This document shows positions 8,910-18,045 of a stretch of 64,000 bases of DNA, in pieces (position 1 is the first letter of the stretch; each line of letters starts with the position of its first letter). Under the pieces are notes generated by a model. It ran no database searches. It worked only from the letters and a program-made list of their open reading frames with translations, and was not told where the DNA came from. The DNA lies in assembly GCF_900156095.1 (NCBI RefSeq), contig NZ_FTMJ01000003.1:124001-188000 (forward strand), read 5' to 3'. This DNA comes from Aeromonas sp. RU39B (GTDB taxonomy: Bacteria > Pseudomonadota > Gammaproteobacteria > Enterobacterales > Aeromonadaceae). Position numbers and translations under genes: made by a program.

Positions 8910-9236
8910 TTAATCTGTCTGGTCACTGAAACCATAATCCCGCTCGACCAGAGCGATGCGGGTTTTAAACGCGCGATACCACTGCTCGCGACCGAGGCGC
9001 TGCGCCTCTTGATGCTCAACCTGCGCCTTCCAGGCACGGATGGATTCGAGATCGCGCCAGTAAGAGACCGTGATACCAAGGCCATCGCGGGCCGACTCGA
9101 TGCCAAGAAAACCGCTCTGACGCTCTGCCAGCTCGACCATCCGCTCGGCCATGGCGCCGTAGCCATGATCGCCATCGTGGCGCTCGGAGGTGAAAATTAC
9201 CGCGTAATAGGGCGGTTTCGGCGTAGTGGCTATCAT
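8910..9236 (-). CDS. ABM-domain (antibiotic biosynthesis monooxygenase-like) protein
   Basis: A 108-residue ferredoxin-like alpha/beta protein of the ABM superfamily, with the typical [10 protein letters not shown] first strand, [12 protein letters not shown] second strand, [13 protein letters not shown] and the C-terminal RDYGF. Members include cofactor-free monooxygenases and heme-degrading proteins. The ATG at 9236 sits six bases after AGGAG; an in-frame GTG two codons earlier abuts the RBS. It lies 21 bp after parE and 53 bp before parC, so it is probably co-transcribed, although a topoisomerase-related role is not evident. Confidence 0.8.
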   Translation of the reverse strand: MIATTPKPPYYAVIFTSERHDGDHGYGAMAERMVELAERQSGFLGIESARDGLGITVSYWRDLESIRAWKAQVEHQEAQRLGREQWYRAFKTRIALVERDYGFSDQTD

Positions 9237-9257
9237 CTGCACTCCTTGCGTCGGGCG

Positions 9258-11141
9258 TTAAACATCGGCGAGGTTGCCCTTCTCTTCCAGCCATTCGCGG
9301 CGATCACCGGAGCGCTTCTTGGCCAGCAGCATGTCCATCAGCTGCAAGGTGGCCTCGGCGTCTTCCATGGTGAGCTGCACCAGACGGCGGGTATTGGGGT
9401 CCATGGTGGTTTCACGCAGCTGCTTGGGGTTCATCTCACCCAAGCCCTTGAATCGGGTCACCATCACCTTGCCCTTCTTCTTCTCGGCCTCCACCCGCTC
9501 GAGGATGCCGTTCTTCTCATCCTCGTCGAGGGCGTAATAGACCTCTTTACCGATGTCGATCCGATAGAGCGGTGGCATGGCCACATGGACGTGACCCTGA
9601 TTCACCAGCGGGCGGAAGTGTTTGACGAACAGGGCGCACAGCAAGGTGGCGATGTGCAGACCGTCAGAGTCCGCATCAGCGAGGATACACACCTTGCCAT
9701 AACGCAGCCCCGACAGATCGTCGGAATCGGGATCAAGGCCAATCGCCACCGAGATATCGTGCACTTCTTGTGAGGCGAGCACCTGACCGGCCTCAACTTC
9801 CCAAGTGTTCAGAATCTTGCCGCGCAGCGGCATGATGGCCTGGAACTCACGGTCGCGCGCCTGTTTGGCACTGCCGCCCGCCGAATCCCCTTCCACCAGA
9901 AACAGCTCGCCCTGCATCGGATCAGCGCAGTTACAGTCCGTCAGCTTGCCGGGTAGCGCCGGGCCTTGCGTGACTTTCTTGCGCACCACCGTCTTGGCGG
10001 CGCGCATCCGGCGCTGGGCGCTGGAGATACAGAGCTCGGCAATCTGCTCGGCGAGCTCAGTGTTGCTGTTTAAAAACAGGCTGAACGCATCTTTGACCAC
10101 GCCCGAGACAAACGCCGCGCACTGACGGGACGACAGGCGCTCCTTGGTCTGGCCGGCAAACTGCGGGTCCTGAATCTTGACCGACAGGATGTAGGCGCAG
10201 CGATCCCAGATATCTTCCGGGGTGAGCTTGACGCCGCGCGGCAGCAGGTTACGAAACTCGCAGAACTCGCGCATGGCATCGAGCAAGCCCTGGCGCAGCC
10301 CATTGACGTGGGTGCCGCCAAGCGCGGTCGGAATCAGGTTGACGTAAGATTCGGCCAGACACTCGCCCCCTTCCGGCAACCAGCACAGGGCCCAGTCCAC
10401 CGCTGACGCGTCGGTCGAGAAGGCGCCGACAAAGGGCTGCTCGGGCAGGCAGGGGACATTTTTGACCGCATCGACCAGATAATCTTTCAGGCCGTCTTCA
10501 TAACACCATGCCAGCTTGATGCCGGTGTTCTTGTCGAGGAAGGTGATAGACAAGCCCGGGCAGAGCACGGCTTTGGCTTTGAGCAGGTGCTCAAGCTTGG
10601 AGACCGAGAACTTGGGTGAATCGAAGTAGTGAACTTCCGGCCAAAAGCGCACCCGGGTGCCGGTGTTGCGACGACCGCAAGTGCCGGTGATGGTGAGATC
10701 AGACACCTTCTCGCCCTTTTCAAAGGCGATGTCATACACCTGCCCGTCACGGCGCACCGTCACTTCGACCCGCTCGGACAGGGCGTTCACCACCGAGATC
10801 CCCACCCCGTGCAAACCGCCGGAGAACTGGTAGTTCTTGTTGGAGAACTTACCGCCTGCGTGCAGCTTGCAGAGGATCAGCTCGACCCCCGAGACCCCCT
10901 CTTCCGGGTGGATATCCACCGGCATGCCGCGACCATCGTCGATGACCTCAAGGGAGTTATCCTCGTGCAGGATCACTTCGATGCTGCGGGCGTGACCGGC
11001 CAGCGCCTCATCCACGCTGTTGTCGATGACCTCCTGACCCAGGTGATTGGGGCGGGTGGTATCGGTGTACATGCCGGGGCGACGCCGCACCGGCTCCAGA
11101 CCATTGAGGACCTCAATGGCATCGGCATTGTATTGGGACAT
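9258..11141 (-). CDS. parE: DNA topoisomerase IV subunit B
   Basis: A 627-residue GHKL-ATPase subunit of topoisomerase IV. In order: the N-terminal nucleotide-binding site (NSVDEALAGHA, about 42-52; DDGRGMPVDIH; GGLHGVGISVVNALS), the transducer domain and the TOPRIM region with EGDSAGGSAKQARDR and the metal-binding ADADSDGLHIATLL. The length matches the family (about 630). It is the first gene of the parE-ABM-parC unit and starts 39 bp after the stop of the FUSC transporter gene. Confidence 0.97.
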   Translation of the reverse strand: MSQYNADAIEVLNGLEPVRRRPGMYTDTTRPNHLGQEVIDNSVDEALAGHARSIEVILHEDNSLEVIDDGRGMPVDIHPEEGVSGVELILCKLHAGGKFSNKNYQFSGGLHGVGISVVNALSERVEVTVRRDGQVYDIAFEKGEKVSDLTITGTCGRRNTGTRVRFWPEVHYFDSPKFSVSKLEHLLKAKAVLCPGLSITFLDKNTGIKLAWCYEDGLKDYLVDAVKNVPCLPEQPFVGAFSTDASAVDWALCWLPEGGECLAESYVNLIPTALGGTHVNGLRQGLLDAMREFCEFRNLLPRGVKLTPEDIWDRCAYILSVKIQDPQFAGQTKERLSSRQCAAFVSGVVKDAFSLFLNSNTELAEQIAELCISSAQRRMRAAKTVVRKKVTQGPALPGKLTDCNCADPMQGELFLVEGDSAGGSAKQARDREFQAIMPLRGKILNTWEVEAGQVLASQEVHDISVAIGLDPDSDDLSGLRYGKVCILADADSDGLHIATLLCALFVKHFRPLVNQGHVHVAMPPLYRIDIGKEVYYALDEDEKNGILERVEAEKKKGKVMVTRFKGLGEMNPKQLRETTMDPNTRRLVQLTMEDAEATLQLMDMLLAKKRSGDRREWLEEKGNLADV

Positions 11142-11180
11142 GGATTCTCGGGTCTTGGTGAAAGACAGTTGAAGGGAATC

Positions 11181-13193
11181 TTACCCGTTTGCAGGCTCCT
11201 TGGACAAATTCCCTGTGGTTTGTGGTGCTTGCAGCAGTGGGTGTAGTGCGCTGGCAAGGCGCCAAAGCAGGCCGCAAAGCGCCTGTGATGCGGGATCCTG
11301 GCGCGCTGCCAGCAGCGGATACTGGCGCTCGAGCTCGACCAGCACCGGCCGCAGTGCGCTGTGATCAATGCCGCGCGCCGACACGATGCCGGCCAACTGC
11401 CCCAGCAAGCGGCTGCGCAGCTGCTCAAGGGGCGGATCACCTTGCCAGGCACGCAGTTGCCACACCACATGGCTGCAGTTAAGCAGCACCACGCCCCAGC
11501 GCAGTGCCCAGGTTCTGGCCTCGGCATCGCGTCCTTGGCAGAGCTGGCCGAGCGCATGATACAAACGCGATTCGAACGCGCGCTCGCTACGCCCCGGCCG
11601 GCTTGCCAGCTGATCGTGAAACTCCCGGCGCAAAGCGCGCTGGATACGCTGACTGCGATGCTGATCGCTAAAGGGCTGCAGCAACTGGAACGCCAAAATG
11701 GCCCCCATCAATCCCAGCACCTGACCCAGACTGCGATTGAGATAGTTGGCAAAGTCGTAATCGGGCGGGTTGGTCACGGCCAGAAACGAGCCGAGAAACA
11801 CCACCAGCTGCGCCCACAAGGCGGCGCGGGTTGGCTGCTGCAGCCGCAGCAAATTGAGGGTGACCAGCACCGGCAGCAACAAGAGGGTAAAGCTCACCAG
11901 ATCGGTGAGGTGGATCATGATGCCAAACTTCACCCCGATGCAGACCAGCGACAACCAGGCCACCGCTTTGAGCATCACACCGGTGCTGCGCGCCGGTGCC
12001 GGAGTGGCCGCATACAGTACGCAACCGACTGCCAGCAGGGTTACCGCCGAGGCGCCAGCACTCCAGTTGGTGACAATCCAGAAGGCGCTACCGAGCCAGA
12101 CCGCGAGAAAGGTACGACCGGCGTTATAGAGCGCTTCGAGCCGGTCTTGATAACGGCTGAGCGCGGCCTCGCCCGGTACATGCTGATAGCGATGCACCCG
12201 CCCCGCCACCAACCGCCGTTGCCAGCGCCGGCAGCGCAGCAGCAGGCGGCCGGTATCGGCCAATCGACCGGCGAAGGCGCGCGATCGGGTATCCGCGCCC
12301 TGATAAAACGGCGCCAGCAGACGGGCCAGTGCGTACTCATCGGCATCAAGGCGGCCAAGCAGAGCCAGAATTTGCTCCAGTTGCGCCGGCAGCCAGTCCG
12401 GCTGGGCCGGCCAGTTATGCAGCAAGCGGCGCAGACCCGACAGCCGGCCAACCAGATGCAGCTGACAGTGCAGCAGATAGTTGAGCAGCCGGTTGTGACG
12501 ACGCAGATCGTGATGGCTCCACACCGCCTGCACCCGCAACAGATCGAGGGTCAACAACTGGCCAATCACCCCTTCGTGAGCCTGACGCACTGCCCCTTGC
12601 TCGCCGCGCCAGAGCAGGGCTGCGTGTTCGAGCAGCCGGCTTTGCGCCTTGTCGAGCGCCACCAACAAGGCATCGGCGTCAGTCTGGGTCGGCAGCACCA
12701 TCATCATAAAACCGCCGCAGAGGATGCCGAGGATCACCTCGCTCACCCGCGCCTGGGCAATCTCGAAGATATGGTAAGGGTCATCGACGTTGACGCAAGA
12801 GAACGCCACGATCGCCGCCGTATAGCCGGCCAGCTGGCAGGCATAGGCGACGTTGTTGAAATAGAGCTGGGAGAGGTAGGTGCACAGCGCCAGCCACAGG
12901 GCGATTTCACAAGCAAACAGCCAGGGGTCGGAAAAGCCGGTGACCGCCATCAATACAGCCGCCATGGCGCCGATCAGGCTGCCAGCAACCCGGCCCAGAC
13001 TCTTGCTGATGATGCCGCCGACGGTCGGGAAATTGACCACCGCCGCCGAGGTCATCGCCCAGTAGGGGGCATCAAGCTGCAGCAAAAACGCCAACCACAG
13101 CGACAGCGCCATCGCCAGCGCGTTGCGCCAGGCATAACGCCACTGGCCCAGATTGGCGCGCCCCCACGGCGTGCGCTGCCAGAGCGGCATCAT
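11181..13193 (-). CDS. FUSC-family efflux transporter (AaeB-like)
   Basis: A 670-residue inner-membrane protein of the fusaric acid resistance/aromatic-acid exporter family. Two blocks of membrane helices (about residues 22-165 and 365-500), each beginning with a conserved helix pair, are separated by a cytoplasmic helical region (about 170-350). It resembles E. coli AaeB, the p-hydroxybenzoate efflux pump subunit. The start touches the stop of the adaptor gene upstream (TGATG), completing an X-A-B trio. The substrate is unknown; aromatic acids are the family expectation. No aaeR-like LysR gene adjoins it. Confidence 0.88.
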   Translation of the reverse strand: MMPLWQRTPWGRANLGQWRYAWRNALAMALSLWLAFLLQLDAPYWAMTSAAVVNFPTVGGIISKSLGRVAGSLIGAMAAVLMAVTGFSDPWLFACEIALWLALCTYLSQLYFNNVAYACQLAGYTAAIVAFSCVNVDDPYHIFEIAQARVSEVILGILCGGFMMMVLPTQTDADALLVALDKAQSRLLEHAALLWRGEQGAVRQAHEGVIGQLLTLDLLRVQAVWSHHDLRRHNRLLNYLLHCQLHLVGRLSGLRRLLHNWPAQPDWLPAQLEQILALLGRLDADEYALARLLAPFYQGADTRSRAFAGRLADTGRLLLRCRRWQRRLVAGRVHRYQHVPGEAALSRYQDRLEALYNAGRTFLAVWLGSAFWIVTNWSAGASAVTLLAVGCVLYAATPAPARSTGVMLKAVAWLSLVCIGVKFGIMIHLTDLVSFTLLLLPVLVTLNLLRLQQPTRAALWAQLVVFLGSFLAVTNPPDYDFANYLNRSLGQVLGLMGAILAFQLLQPFSDQHRSQRIQRALRREFHDQLASRPGRSERAFESRLYHALGQLCQGRDAEARTWALRWGVVLLNCSHVVWQLRAWQGDPPLEQLRSRLLGQLAGIVSARGIDHSALRPVLVELERQYPLLAARQDPASQALCGLLWRLASALHPLLQAPQTTGNLSKEPANG

Positions 13194-14056
13194 CAGGGAG
13201 CCAGCACGATGCTGCAGGTGGTGCCGGCGATGAGCACCGGCAAACTCTCCTCATCAAGCAGCTTGATCCGCACCGGCACCCGCTGCGCCAATCGCACCCA
13301 GGGTACGTTGGGTTTCACGTCGGGCAGCAAGCCATCACGGCTTTGCAGACTCTGATCTTCGATGGCGCGGCCGATACTTTCGACCTCACCGCGTAGCGGC
13401 TTACCGCCGCTGTACAGGGTCAGGGTTGCCGCCTGCCCCACCTTCACATGGCGCAGCTTGGTCTCTTCAAAATAACCGAGCACATAGAAAGAGTGGCTAT
13501 CGACCAGCGCCACCAGCGGCGCACTGGTGTCGGCGCGATTACCCACCCGCACCCCGAGATTGGTCACGAAGCCATCGGCTGGGGCGCGCACCTCGGTCTG
13601 GGCCAGATCCCAGCGCGCCTGTGCCACCCGAGCATTGGCCAATGCCAGACTGGCCTCTTGCGAGCGGGCATTGAAGTTGGCGGCTTCCACATCTTCGCTG
13701 GCAATCACACTGCGCGGCAGCCCTTTGCGCCGGTCAGCCTCGTGGCGCGCCTTATCGGCCACGGCCTGTGCCTGCTGCGCTTCGGCGTCAGCCTGCTGCA
13801 AGGCGATACGGTAGGGTTCGGGGTCAATGCGAAACAGCAGATCGCCCTTTTTCACCGACTGGTTGTCATGCACCGCCACCTCAATCAGGCGGCCAGCCAC
13901 CAGCGGTGTGATATTGACCACTTCGGCGCGCACCTTGCCATCGCGGGTCCAGGGCCCCTCCATGTACTGGTTCCAGAGCCACCAGCCAGCCGCGAGGGCT
14001 GCCACCGTCACCAGCAGGGTAATGGCATAGCGCAGAAATTGACGAAATTCAGCCAT
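13193..14056 (-). CDS. HlyD/AaeA-type periplasmic adaptor subunit
   Basis: A 287-residue membrane-fusion protein. It has an N-terminal membrane anchor (about 10-28), then GPWTRDGKVRAEVVNITP and VSGxV-like biotinyl-lipoyl half-motifs, an alpha-hairpin (about 85-145), the second lipoyl half (APADGFVTNLGVRVG) and a beta-barrel. It would link the FUSC transporter to an outer-membrane channel. The start overlaps the DUF1656 gene by 8 bp. The size is like E. coli AaeA (310 aa). Confidence 0.9.
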   Translation of the reverse strand: MAEFRQFLRYAITLLVTVAALAAGWWLWNQYMEGPWTRDGKVRAEVVNITPLVAGRLIEVAVHDNQSVKKGDLLFRIDPEPYRIALQQADAEAQQAQAVADKARHEADRRKGLPRSVIASEDVEAANFNARSQEASLALANARVAQARWDLAQTEVRAPADGFVTNLGVRVGNRADTSAPLVALVDSHSFYVLGYFEETKLRHVKVGQAATLTLYSGGKPLRGEVESIGRAIEDQSLQSRDGLLPDVKPNVPWVRLAQRVPVRIKLLDEESLPVLIAGTTCSIVLAP

Positions 14057-14273
14057 GGGTCAGCATCCACAAAGCGCCGCAGACGGCGAGAATGAACAAA
14101 GAGAGATCGCAGAGCAAAGGGTGCCAGAGGGCGCCGGAATAGAGCCAACTGCGCAGCAACCGGTGCACCAGCAGCCAGACCGGCAACGCCAGCAGCACCG
14201 CCTTGAACAGCGGAGGAAACAGCAGGGCAGCACCGAACAGGGTATCGGCCAACGAAAAAAAGGTGGGATTCAC
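14049..14273 (-). CDS. DUF1656 small membrane protein (AaeX-like)
   Basis: About 74 residues with two hydrophobic segments and the DUF1656 hallmark (LL)FPPLFKA...LYSGALWHPLLCDLSLF, the same position and pattern as AaeX in aaeXAB. The start is uncertain: there is no ATG. I chose GTG at 14273 because GCAGGAG lies 12 bases upstream; a TTG at 14303 lies before that site and would add ten residues not seen in relatives. It overlaps the adaptor gene by 8 bp. Its role in efflux is not established. Confidence 0.75.
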   Translation of the reverse strand: MNPTFFSLADTLFGAALLFPPLFKAVLLALPVWLLVHRLLRSWLYSGALWHPLLCDLSLFILAVCGALWMLTHG

Positions 14274-14354
14274 GAAACGAACCGGCTCCTGCAGGAATCG
14301 CAAAGGCTCAGAGTAGCACTGCGGCCAGTTAGCGTGCCAGCCGCAGCAGGGGGG

Positions 14355-14975
14355 TTAATCAAACAGCGTCTCTGGCCGTCCGGCACGCACATGCGCATGC
14401 AGGGTTTCGAGCTGTTCGCGCACCACCCGATCCCGCGACAGCGGCGGCAGCTCATGCAGGCCAAACCAACCAGCGCCATAGGTTTCGCTGGTGTCAGTCA
14501 ACAGCTCGCCACCCGTCATGCGGCAGAGGAAAAACGCCTTATGGGCGTGTGGCAGTTGCGGTGGATGGGGATGCTTGAGCTTGTCGAACAGGGCCAGCAG
14601 CTGCACGGCCTCGCACTCGAGACCACTCTCTTCGCGCACCTCGCGCACGGCAGCCGCCGCAGGGGAATCCCCCACATCGCACCAGCCACCCGGTAGTGAC
14701 CAGCAGCCATCGGCCTTTTCACGGATCAGCAGGATGCGTTGCTGCTCATCAAGCAGCAGCGCCCGCACATCGAGCTTGGGGGTCGGATAACCACTGTCGA
14801 GATTGACCCAGTTGGCCAGCACGGCGGGATCGAGCCCGTCGGCGTCAGCCAGCAGGGCCAGTGAGGCATCACGCAGTTTCTGATAGCGCTCGATGTCGTA
14901 GACGTTGCTGGTATAGGTCAGACCGGCTTGCGCCGTGGCCAGCACCAGCTCCACATAACGTTGAAGGGAAGACAT
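14355..14975 (-). CDS. NUDIX hydrolase with N-terminal accessory domain
   Basis: A 206-residue two-part protein: a helical N-terminal segment (about 1-60) typical of NUDIX_N_2 ADP-ribose-type pyrophosphatases, then a NUDIX fold. The Nudix box is GWCDVGD-SPAAAAV-REVREESG (about 97-119), in which the first conserved Glu is Asp; the catalytic REVREE core is intact. These enzymes cleave nucleoside diphosphates linked to another moiety. It lies 50 bp before the efflux trio and close after ygfX on the same strand, but no functional link is evident. Confidence 0.88.
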   Translation of the reverse strand: MSSLQRYVELVLATAQAGLTYTSNVYDIERYQKLRDASLALLADADGLDPAVLANWVNLDSGYPTPKLDVRALLLDEQQRILLIREKADGCWSLPGGWCDVGDSPAAAAVREVREESGLECEAVQLLALFDKLKHPHPPQLPHAHKAFFLCRMTGGELLTDTSETYGAGWFGLHELPPLSRDRVVREQLETLHAHVRAGRPETLFD

Positions 14976-14986
14976 ACAGCACCTCT

Positions 14987-15364
14987 TCAGGGTGAGGGAG
15001 CAGCCAGAGTAATCCTGCGCGCCAGAAGGCGGTAGTGCTCATCGGCAATTTGATCGCAAAACAATAGTAGCGAGCTGCCATCGGCAAAATGCAGCCAGAG
15101 CATGCCGGGCAGCACCCGGCTGTGATGCCACTGACAGGGCGCCTCGCCCCGGTACAGCTCGTCGCTTTGCCAGCGCAGCGGCGTCACTCGCGCCGCCACC
15201 TTGAGGCTTTGCCACAGGGCAAACGCCCACACCGGCAACACAATGGCCCACTGCCAGAGCGCACTGAGCACACCGGCAGCCGGCCACAGCAGCAGAAGAT
15301 AAAGCAGAAGCAGCGCCCTGCCGGCACGGCGCGATGGCGCAAGTGGCAGGGCGGCGGGGATCAT
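14987..15364 (-). CDS. ygfX: YgfX/CptA family membrane protein
   Basis: A 125-residue protein with two adjacent membrane segments (about 15-55) and a C-terminal soluble part. The position directly after sdhE, with the ATGA overlap (15361-15364), is the same as the E. coli sdhE-ygfX pair, where YgfX (CptA) is about 135 aa and has been proposed to affect FtsZ/MreB or to act together with SdhE. I assign it mainly from this linkage and topology, since the sequence is poorly conserved. A longer in-frame upstream reading overlaps sdhE and has no support. Confidence 0.75.
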   Translation of the reverse strand: MIPAALPLAPSRRAGRALLLLYLLLLWPAAGVLSALWQWAIVLPVWAFALWQSLKVAARVTPLRWQSDELYRGEAPCQWHHSRVLPGMLWLHFADGSSLLLFCDQIADEHYRLLARRITLAAPSP

Positions 15365-15630
15365 CCCAGGCGGTCGTGGCGAGCCTGGTTGCGCTCGAGG
15401 ATAAGCGGTACCAGGGCAGCAAATTCCGGGTCGCTCGGCACGCCGTGCCCCATAAACCACTTGAACAGGTCCGGATCGTCACAGGCCAGCAGACGCTCAA
15501 AGGCAGATTGCTCGGCCGGAGTCAGGCTATCGTACTCGTGTTCAAAAAACGGCATCACGATCACGTCCAGCTCCAGCATGCCACGACGGCAGGCCCACTT
15601 GAGACGGGATTTCTCGACAGAGGTCAACAT
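15361..15630 (-). CDS. sdhE: FAD assembly factor SdhE
   Basis: An 89-residue protein promoting covalent flavinylation of succinate dehydrogenase/fumarate reductase; E. coli SdhE (YgfY/CptB) is 88 aa. It carries the essential RGxxE motif as RGMLE (about 17-21) and the invariant [11 protein letters not shown] and [18 protein letters not shown] start it at 15630 ([17 protein letters not shown]), eight bases after GGAG; the ATG two codons earlier is too close to that site. It is divergent from ygfZ, as in many gammaproteobacteria. Confidence 0.95.
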   Translation of the reverse strand: MLTSVEKSRLKWACRRGMLELDVIVMPFFEHEYDSLTPAEQSAFERLLACDDPDLFKWFMGHGVPSDPEFAALVPLILERNQARHDRLG

Positions 15631-15745
15631 CGACATCACTCCAAATGGAAACCCCGAAATGGTAACAGCCGGAATTTCCGGCTGACAAATTTTCCTCCCA
15701 TCTTTACCATGGCGGTCACAACTTCCCGTCTGTCGGACACCCACC

Positions 15746-16651
15746 ATGAGTCGTCAACTGCCGCTGATCCCAGGCCAACCTACTCTTTATCCCCTATCCG
15801 GTTTTGCCACCATCCAGCTCACCGGTGCAGATCGCATCAGCTATCTGCACGGTCAGGTCACCTGTGATGTCACGGCCCTCAAACCCGGCGAGCAGCGTCT
15901 CGGCGGGCACTGTGATGCCAAGGGCAAGATGTGGAGCGATTTTCGACTGCTGATGCTGGAAGAGGCGCTGCTGCTGGTGCTGCGTCGCTCGGTGCTGCCG
16001 CGCACCCTGCAGGAGCTGAAGAAATTTGGCGTGTTTGCCAAGACCGAGATCAGCGAAGGCACCCAAAGCATCGCCGGGATTGCTGGCATTGGCAGTGACG
16101 AGTGGGTCAGCGCCCAGTTCGGCCTGACTGACAGCGGGCTGGTCAGCGGTGGCATGGCGGTGCGCCTGGCCCCCAACCGCTGGTTGCTGGTGAGCGATGA
16201 CATGCCGACCCTGCCGGAGGCGAGCGAAAGCGAGTGGATGGGCTTTGAGATTGCCGCCGGTCTACCCCACCTTGAGGCGGTGCATCAGGGCGAGTACATC
16301 CCGCAGATGATCAACCTGCAGGCACTTGGCGGTATCTGCTTTACCAAGGGCTGCTACATGGGTCAGGAGACGGTCGCCCGCGCCAAGTATCGCGGCGCCA
16401 ACAACCGCGCCCTGTTTATCCTGCAAGGTCATTGCAGCAAGGCTATCGAAAGCGGCGAGACGCTGGAAATCCGCCTGGGTGACAACTGGCGACGCAGCGG
16501 TAGCGTGCTCAACGTCTGGCAAGAGGGCGATGCGCTGCTGATCAGTGCCGTATTGCCAAAAGACACCGAGCAGGATGCCGAGTTTCGGATCAAGGACGAA
16601 GAGCAGTCGGCCCTGACCCTGCAGCCGCTCCCTTACGAATTGATCGACTGA
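15746..16651 (+). CDS. ygfZ: tRNA-modifying / Fe-S cluster protein YgfZ
   Basis: A 301-residue folate-binding protein related to the aminomethyltransferase GcvT, which supports maturation or repair of certain Fe-S enzymes such as MiaB. The signature KGCYMGQE (about residues 202-209), containing the functional cysteine of K-G-C-Y-x-G-Q-E, is intact, as is [11 protein letters not shown] near the N-terminus. It is divergent from sdhE and its last 19 bp overlap the 3' end of the convergent LysR gene. miaB, a known YgfZ-dependent enzyme, is at the right edge of the window, but there is no operon link. Confidence 0.95.
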   Translation: MSRQLPLIPGQPTLYPLSGFATIQLTGADRISYLHGQVTCDVTALKPGEQRLGGHCDAKGKMWSDFRLLMLEEALLLVLRRSVLPRTLQELKKFGVFAKTEISEGTQSIAGIAGIGSDEWVSAQFGLTDSGLVSGGMAVRLAPNRWLLVSDDMPTLPEASESEWMGFEIAAGLPHLEAVHQGEYIPQMINLQALGGICFTKGCYMGQETVARAKYRGANNRALFILQGHCSKAIESGETLEIRLGDNWRRSGSVLNVWQEGDALLISAVLPKDTEQDAEFRIKDEEQSALTLQPLPYELID

Positions 16652-17538
16652 TCGCGCGGCGCTGGCCAGCGCGCCAACAGCGCCTCACGTAACCAGCGCC
16701 CCGCCTGCCCAAGCGGGCGGGCGCGCTGCCACAACAGCTCCAACGCCAGTGACGGATTGCCGATAAAATCCGGCTCAATGCGCACCAGCTCACCGCGAGC
16801 CAGCGCCTCTTCTAGCAGAAAATCGGGCAGCGATGCCCAGCCTAACCCCCGCTTGACCAGCTCCAGCACGCCCAAATCCCCTTCCACCCACCACACCTGC
16901 GATCCGAGACGAAAGCGCTGCCGCTCCACCCCATCCCGCCGACCGGTCACCATCATCTGCCGCTGGTTTTGCAGATCAAGGCGCGTCAGTGTGCCGAGCT
17001 TGGCCAGTGGATGGCTCGGTGCCACCACCAGCGGCATATCGATGCGGCCCAAGGTGTGAACGGCAATCTCCGGGTGGGGATGCAACTGCTCATAGCTGAT
17101 GCCAAGCTGCGCACGGCCGCTTTGCAGCATCTCGGGCAAATCTTCTAAAAGCGGAAACAGGAGCTCCAGCTCGACCAACGGATAGCGCGCTGCAAATGCC
17201 TCGAGCAGCGGCCCGAGCCAGGGCAGATGGGAGTCGTCGTCAATGGCGAGGGTCAGACGCGGCTCGACACCGGCCGCCAGCTCGCCAGCCAATGACTCAA
17301 TGCGAGCGCTCTGATCCAGCAGTTGCCTTGCCTCGGCCAGAATTCTCTCCCCCTCTGGCGTGAGCCGCGGCAACCGCGCCGAGCGGTCAAACAGGGTGAG
17401 TCCCAGATCGATTTCGAGATTGGCGATGGTGGTGCTTACCACCGACTGGGCCTTGCCCAGACGGCGCGCCGCCGCCGAAAACGAGCCGCTCTCGGCAGCA
17501 GCCTGCAGGGTGCGTAGCTGTTCTAGCGTCACATTCAT
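16633..17538 (-). CDS. LysR-family regulator of PACE efflux gene
   Basis: A 301-residue LysR-type regulator: an N-terminal winged helix-turn-helix (QLRTLQAAAESGSFSAAARRLGKAQSVVSTTIANLE) and a periplasmic-binding-protein-like effector domain (about 90-295). It is transcribed divergently from a PACE-family efflux gene with only 90 bp between the start codons. This is the arrangement of AceR/AceI in Acinetobacter, where the LysR protein activates the pump in response to its substrates. Regulation of the neighbour is inferred from this layout. The 3' end overlaps ygfZ by 19 bp. Confidence 0.9.
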   Translation of the reverse strand: MNVTLEQLRTLQAAAESGSFSAAARRLGKAQSVVSTTIANLEIDLGLTLFDRSARLPRLTPEGERILAEARQLLDQSARIESLAGELAAGVEPRLTLAIDDDSHLPWLGPLLEAFAARYPLVELELLFPLLEDLPEMLQSGRAQLGISYEQLHPHPEIAVHTLGRIDMPLVVAPSHPLAKLGTLTRLDLQNQRQMMVTGRRDGVERQRFRLGSQVWWVEGDLGVLELVKRGLGWASLPDFLLEEALARGELVRIEPDFIGNPSLALELLWQRARPLGQAGRWLREALLARWPAPRDQSINS

Positions 17539-17558
17539 CTATCGCTTAAACCGATATT

Positions 17559-17571
17559 AACTAACTTAGTT
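17559..17571. promoter_or_regulatory. Palindrome in LysR/PACE intergenic region
   Basis: AACTAA-C-TTAGTT, a perfect 13-bp dyad centred between the divergent starts (21 bp from the LysR start, 58 bp from the PACE start). It is a plausible LysR binding site, though it does not exactly match the generic T-N11-A LysR box. Confidence 0.4.
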
Positions 17572-17628
17572 CCATCGTGATTGATTGATAGATTCTCTGC
17601 AACACCGAATCGACACGAGGAGCTCGTC

Positions 17629-18045
17629 ATGCGAAGCGGCACCGATCGCCTGCGCCATGCCATTACCTTTGAACTGCTGGGACTGATGTTGTGCGTCCCG
17701 TTGGCCAGTGGCGTCACCGCGCAGCCCCTGCTGCACACTGGCGTGCTCGCACTGGTGCTGTCGCTGCTGGCGACGGGTTGGAATTATCTGTACAACCTGC
17801 TGGTGGATACACTGATGCTGCGCCATCTGGGACGCCTTGAGAAACGCTGGGGAGAGCGGGTATGGCACGCCCTCGGCTTTGAGGGCGGCCTGCTGCTGGT
17901 CACTCTGCCATTGGTGGCCTGGTGGATGGAGATCTCTCTGTGGCAGGCGCTACTGCTCGATCTGGGTTTTGCGCTGTTTTACCTGATCTACGCCTTTTTC
18001 TATAACCTCGCCTACGATCGCCTGTTTCCGTTACCGGCTCACTGA
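17629..18045 (+). CDS. PACE-family biocide (chlorhexidine-type) efflux transporter
   Basis: A 138-residue inner-membrane protein with four predicted helices arranged as two tandem BTP (bacterial transmembrane pair) repeats, each starting with an RxxHxxxFE/LGFE-like segment: RLRHAITFELLGLM (about 8-21) and RVWHALGFEGGLLL (about 79-92). Both carry the acidic residue found essential in AceI-type pumps. The family exports chlorhexidine, proflavine and short-chain diamines by proton exchange. The start at 17629 lies six bases after GAGGAG; a longer frame from 17581 has no such site. Confidence 0.9.
   Translation: MRSGTDRLRHAITFELLGLMLCVPLASGVTAQPLLHTGVLALVLSLLATGWNYLYNLLVDTLMLRHLGRLEKRWGERVWHALGFEGGLLLVTLPLVAWWMEISLWQALLLDLGFALFYLIYAFFYNLAYDRLFPLPAH

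Noticed and set aside
11361..13355. Long plus-strand reading frame antisense to the FUSC transporter gene
   Set aside because: Same cause: a Gln/His/Arg-rich product without domains, opposite a clear membrane transporter.
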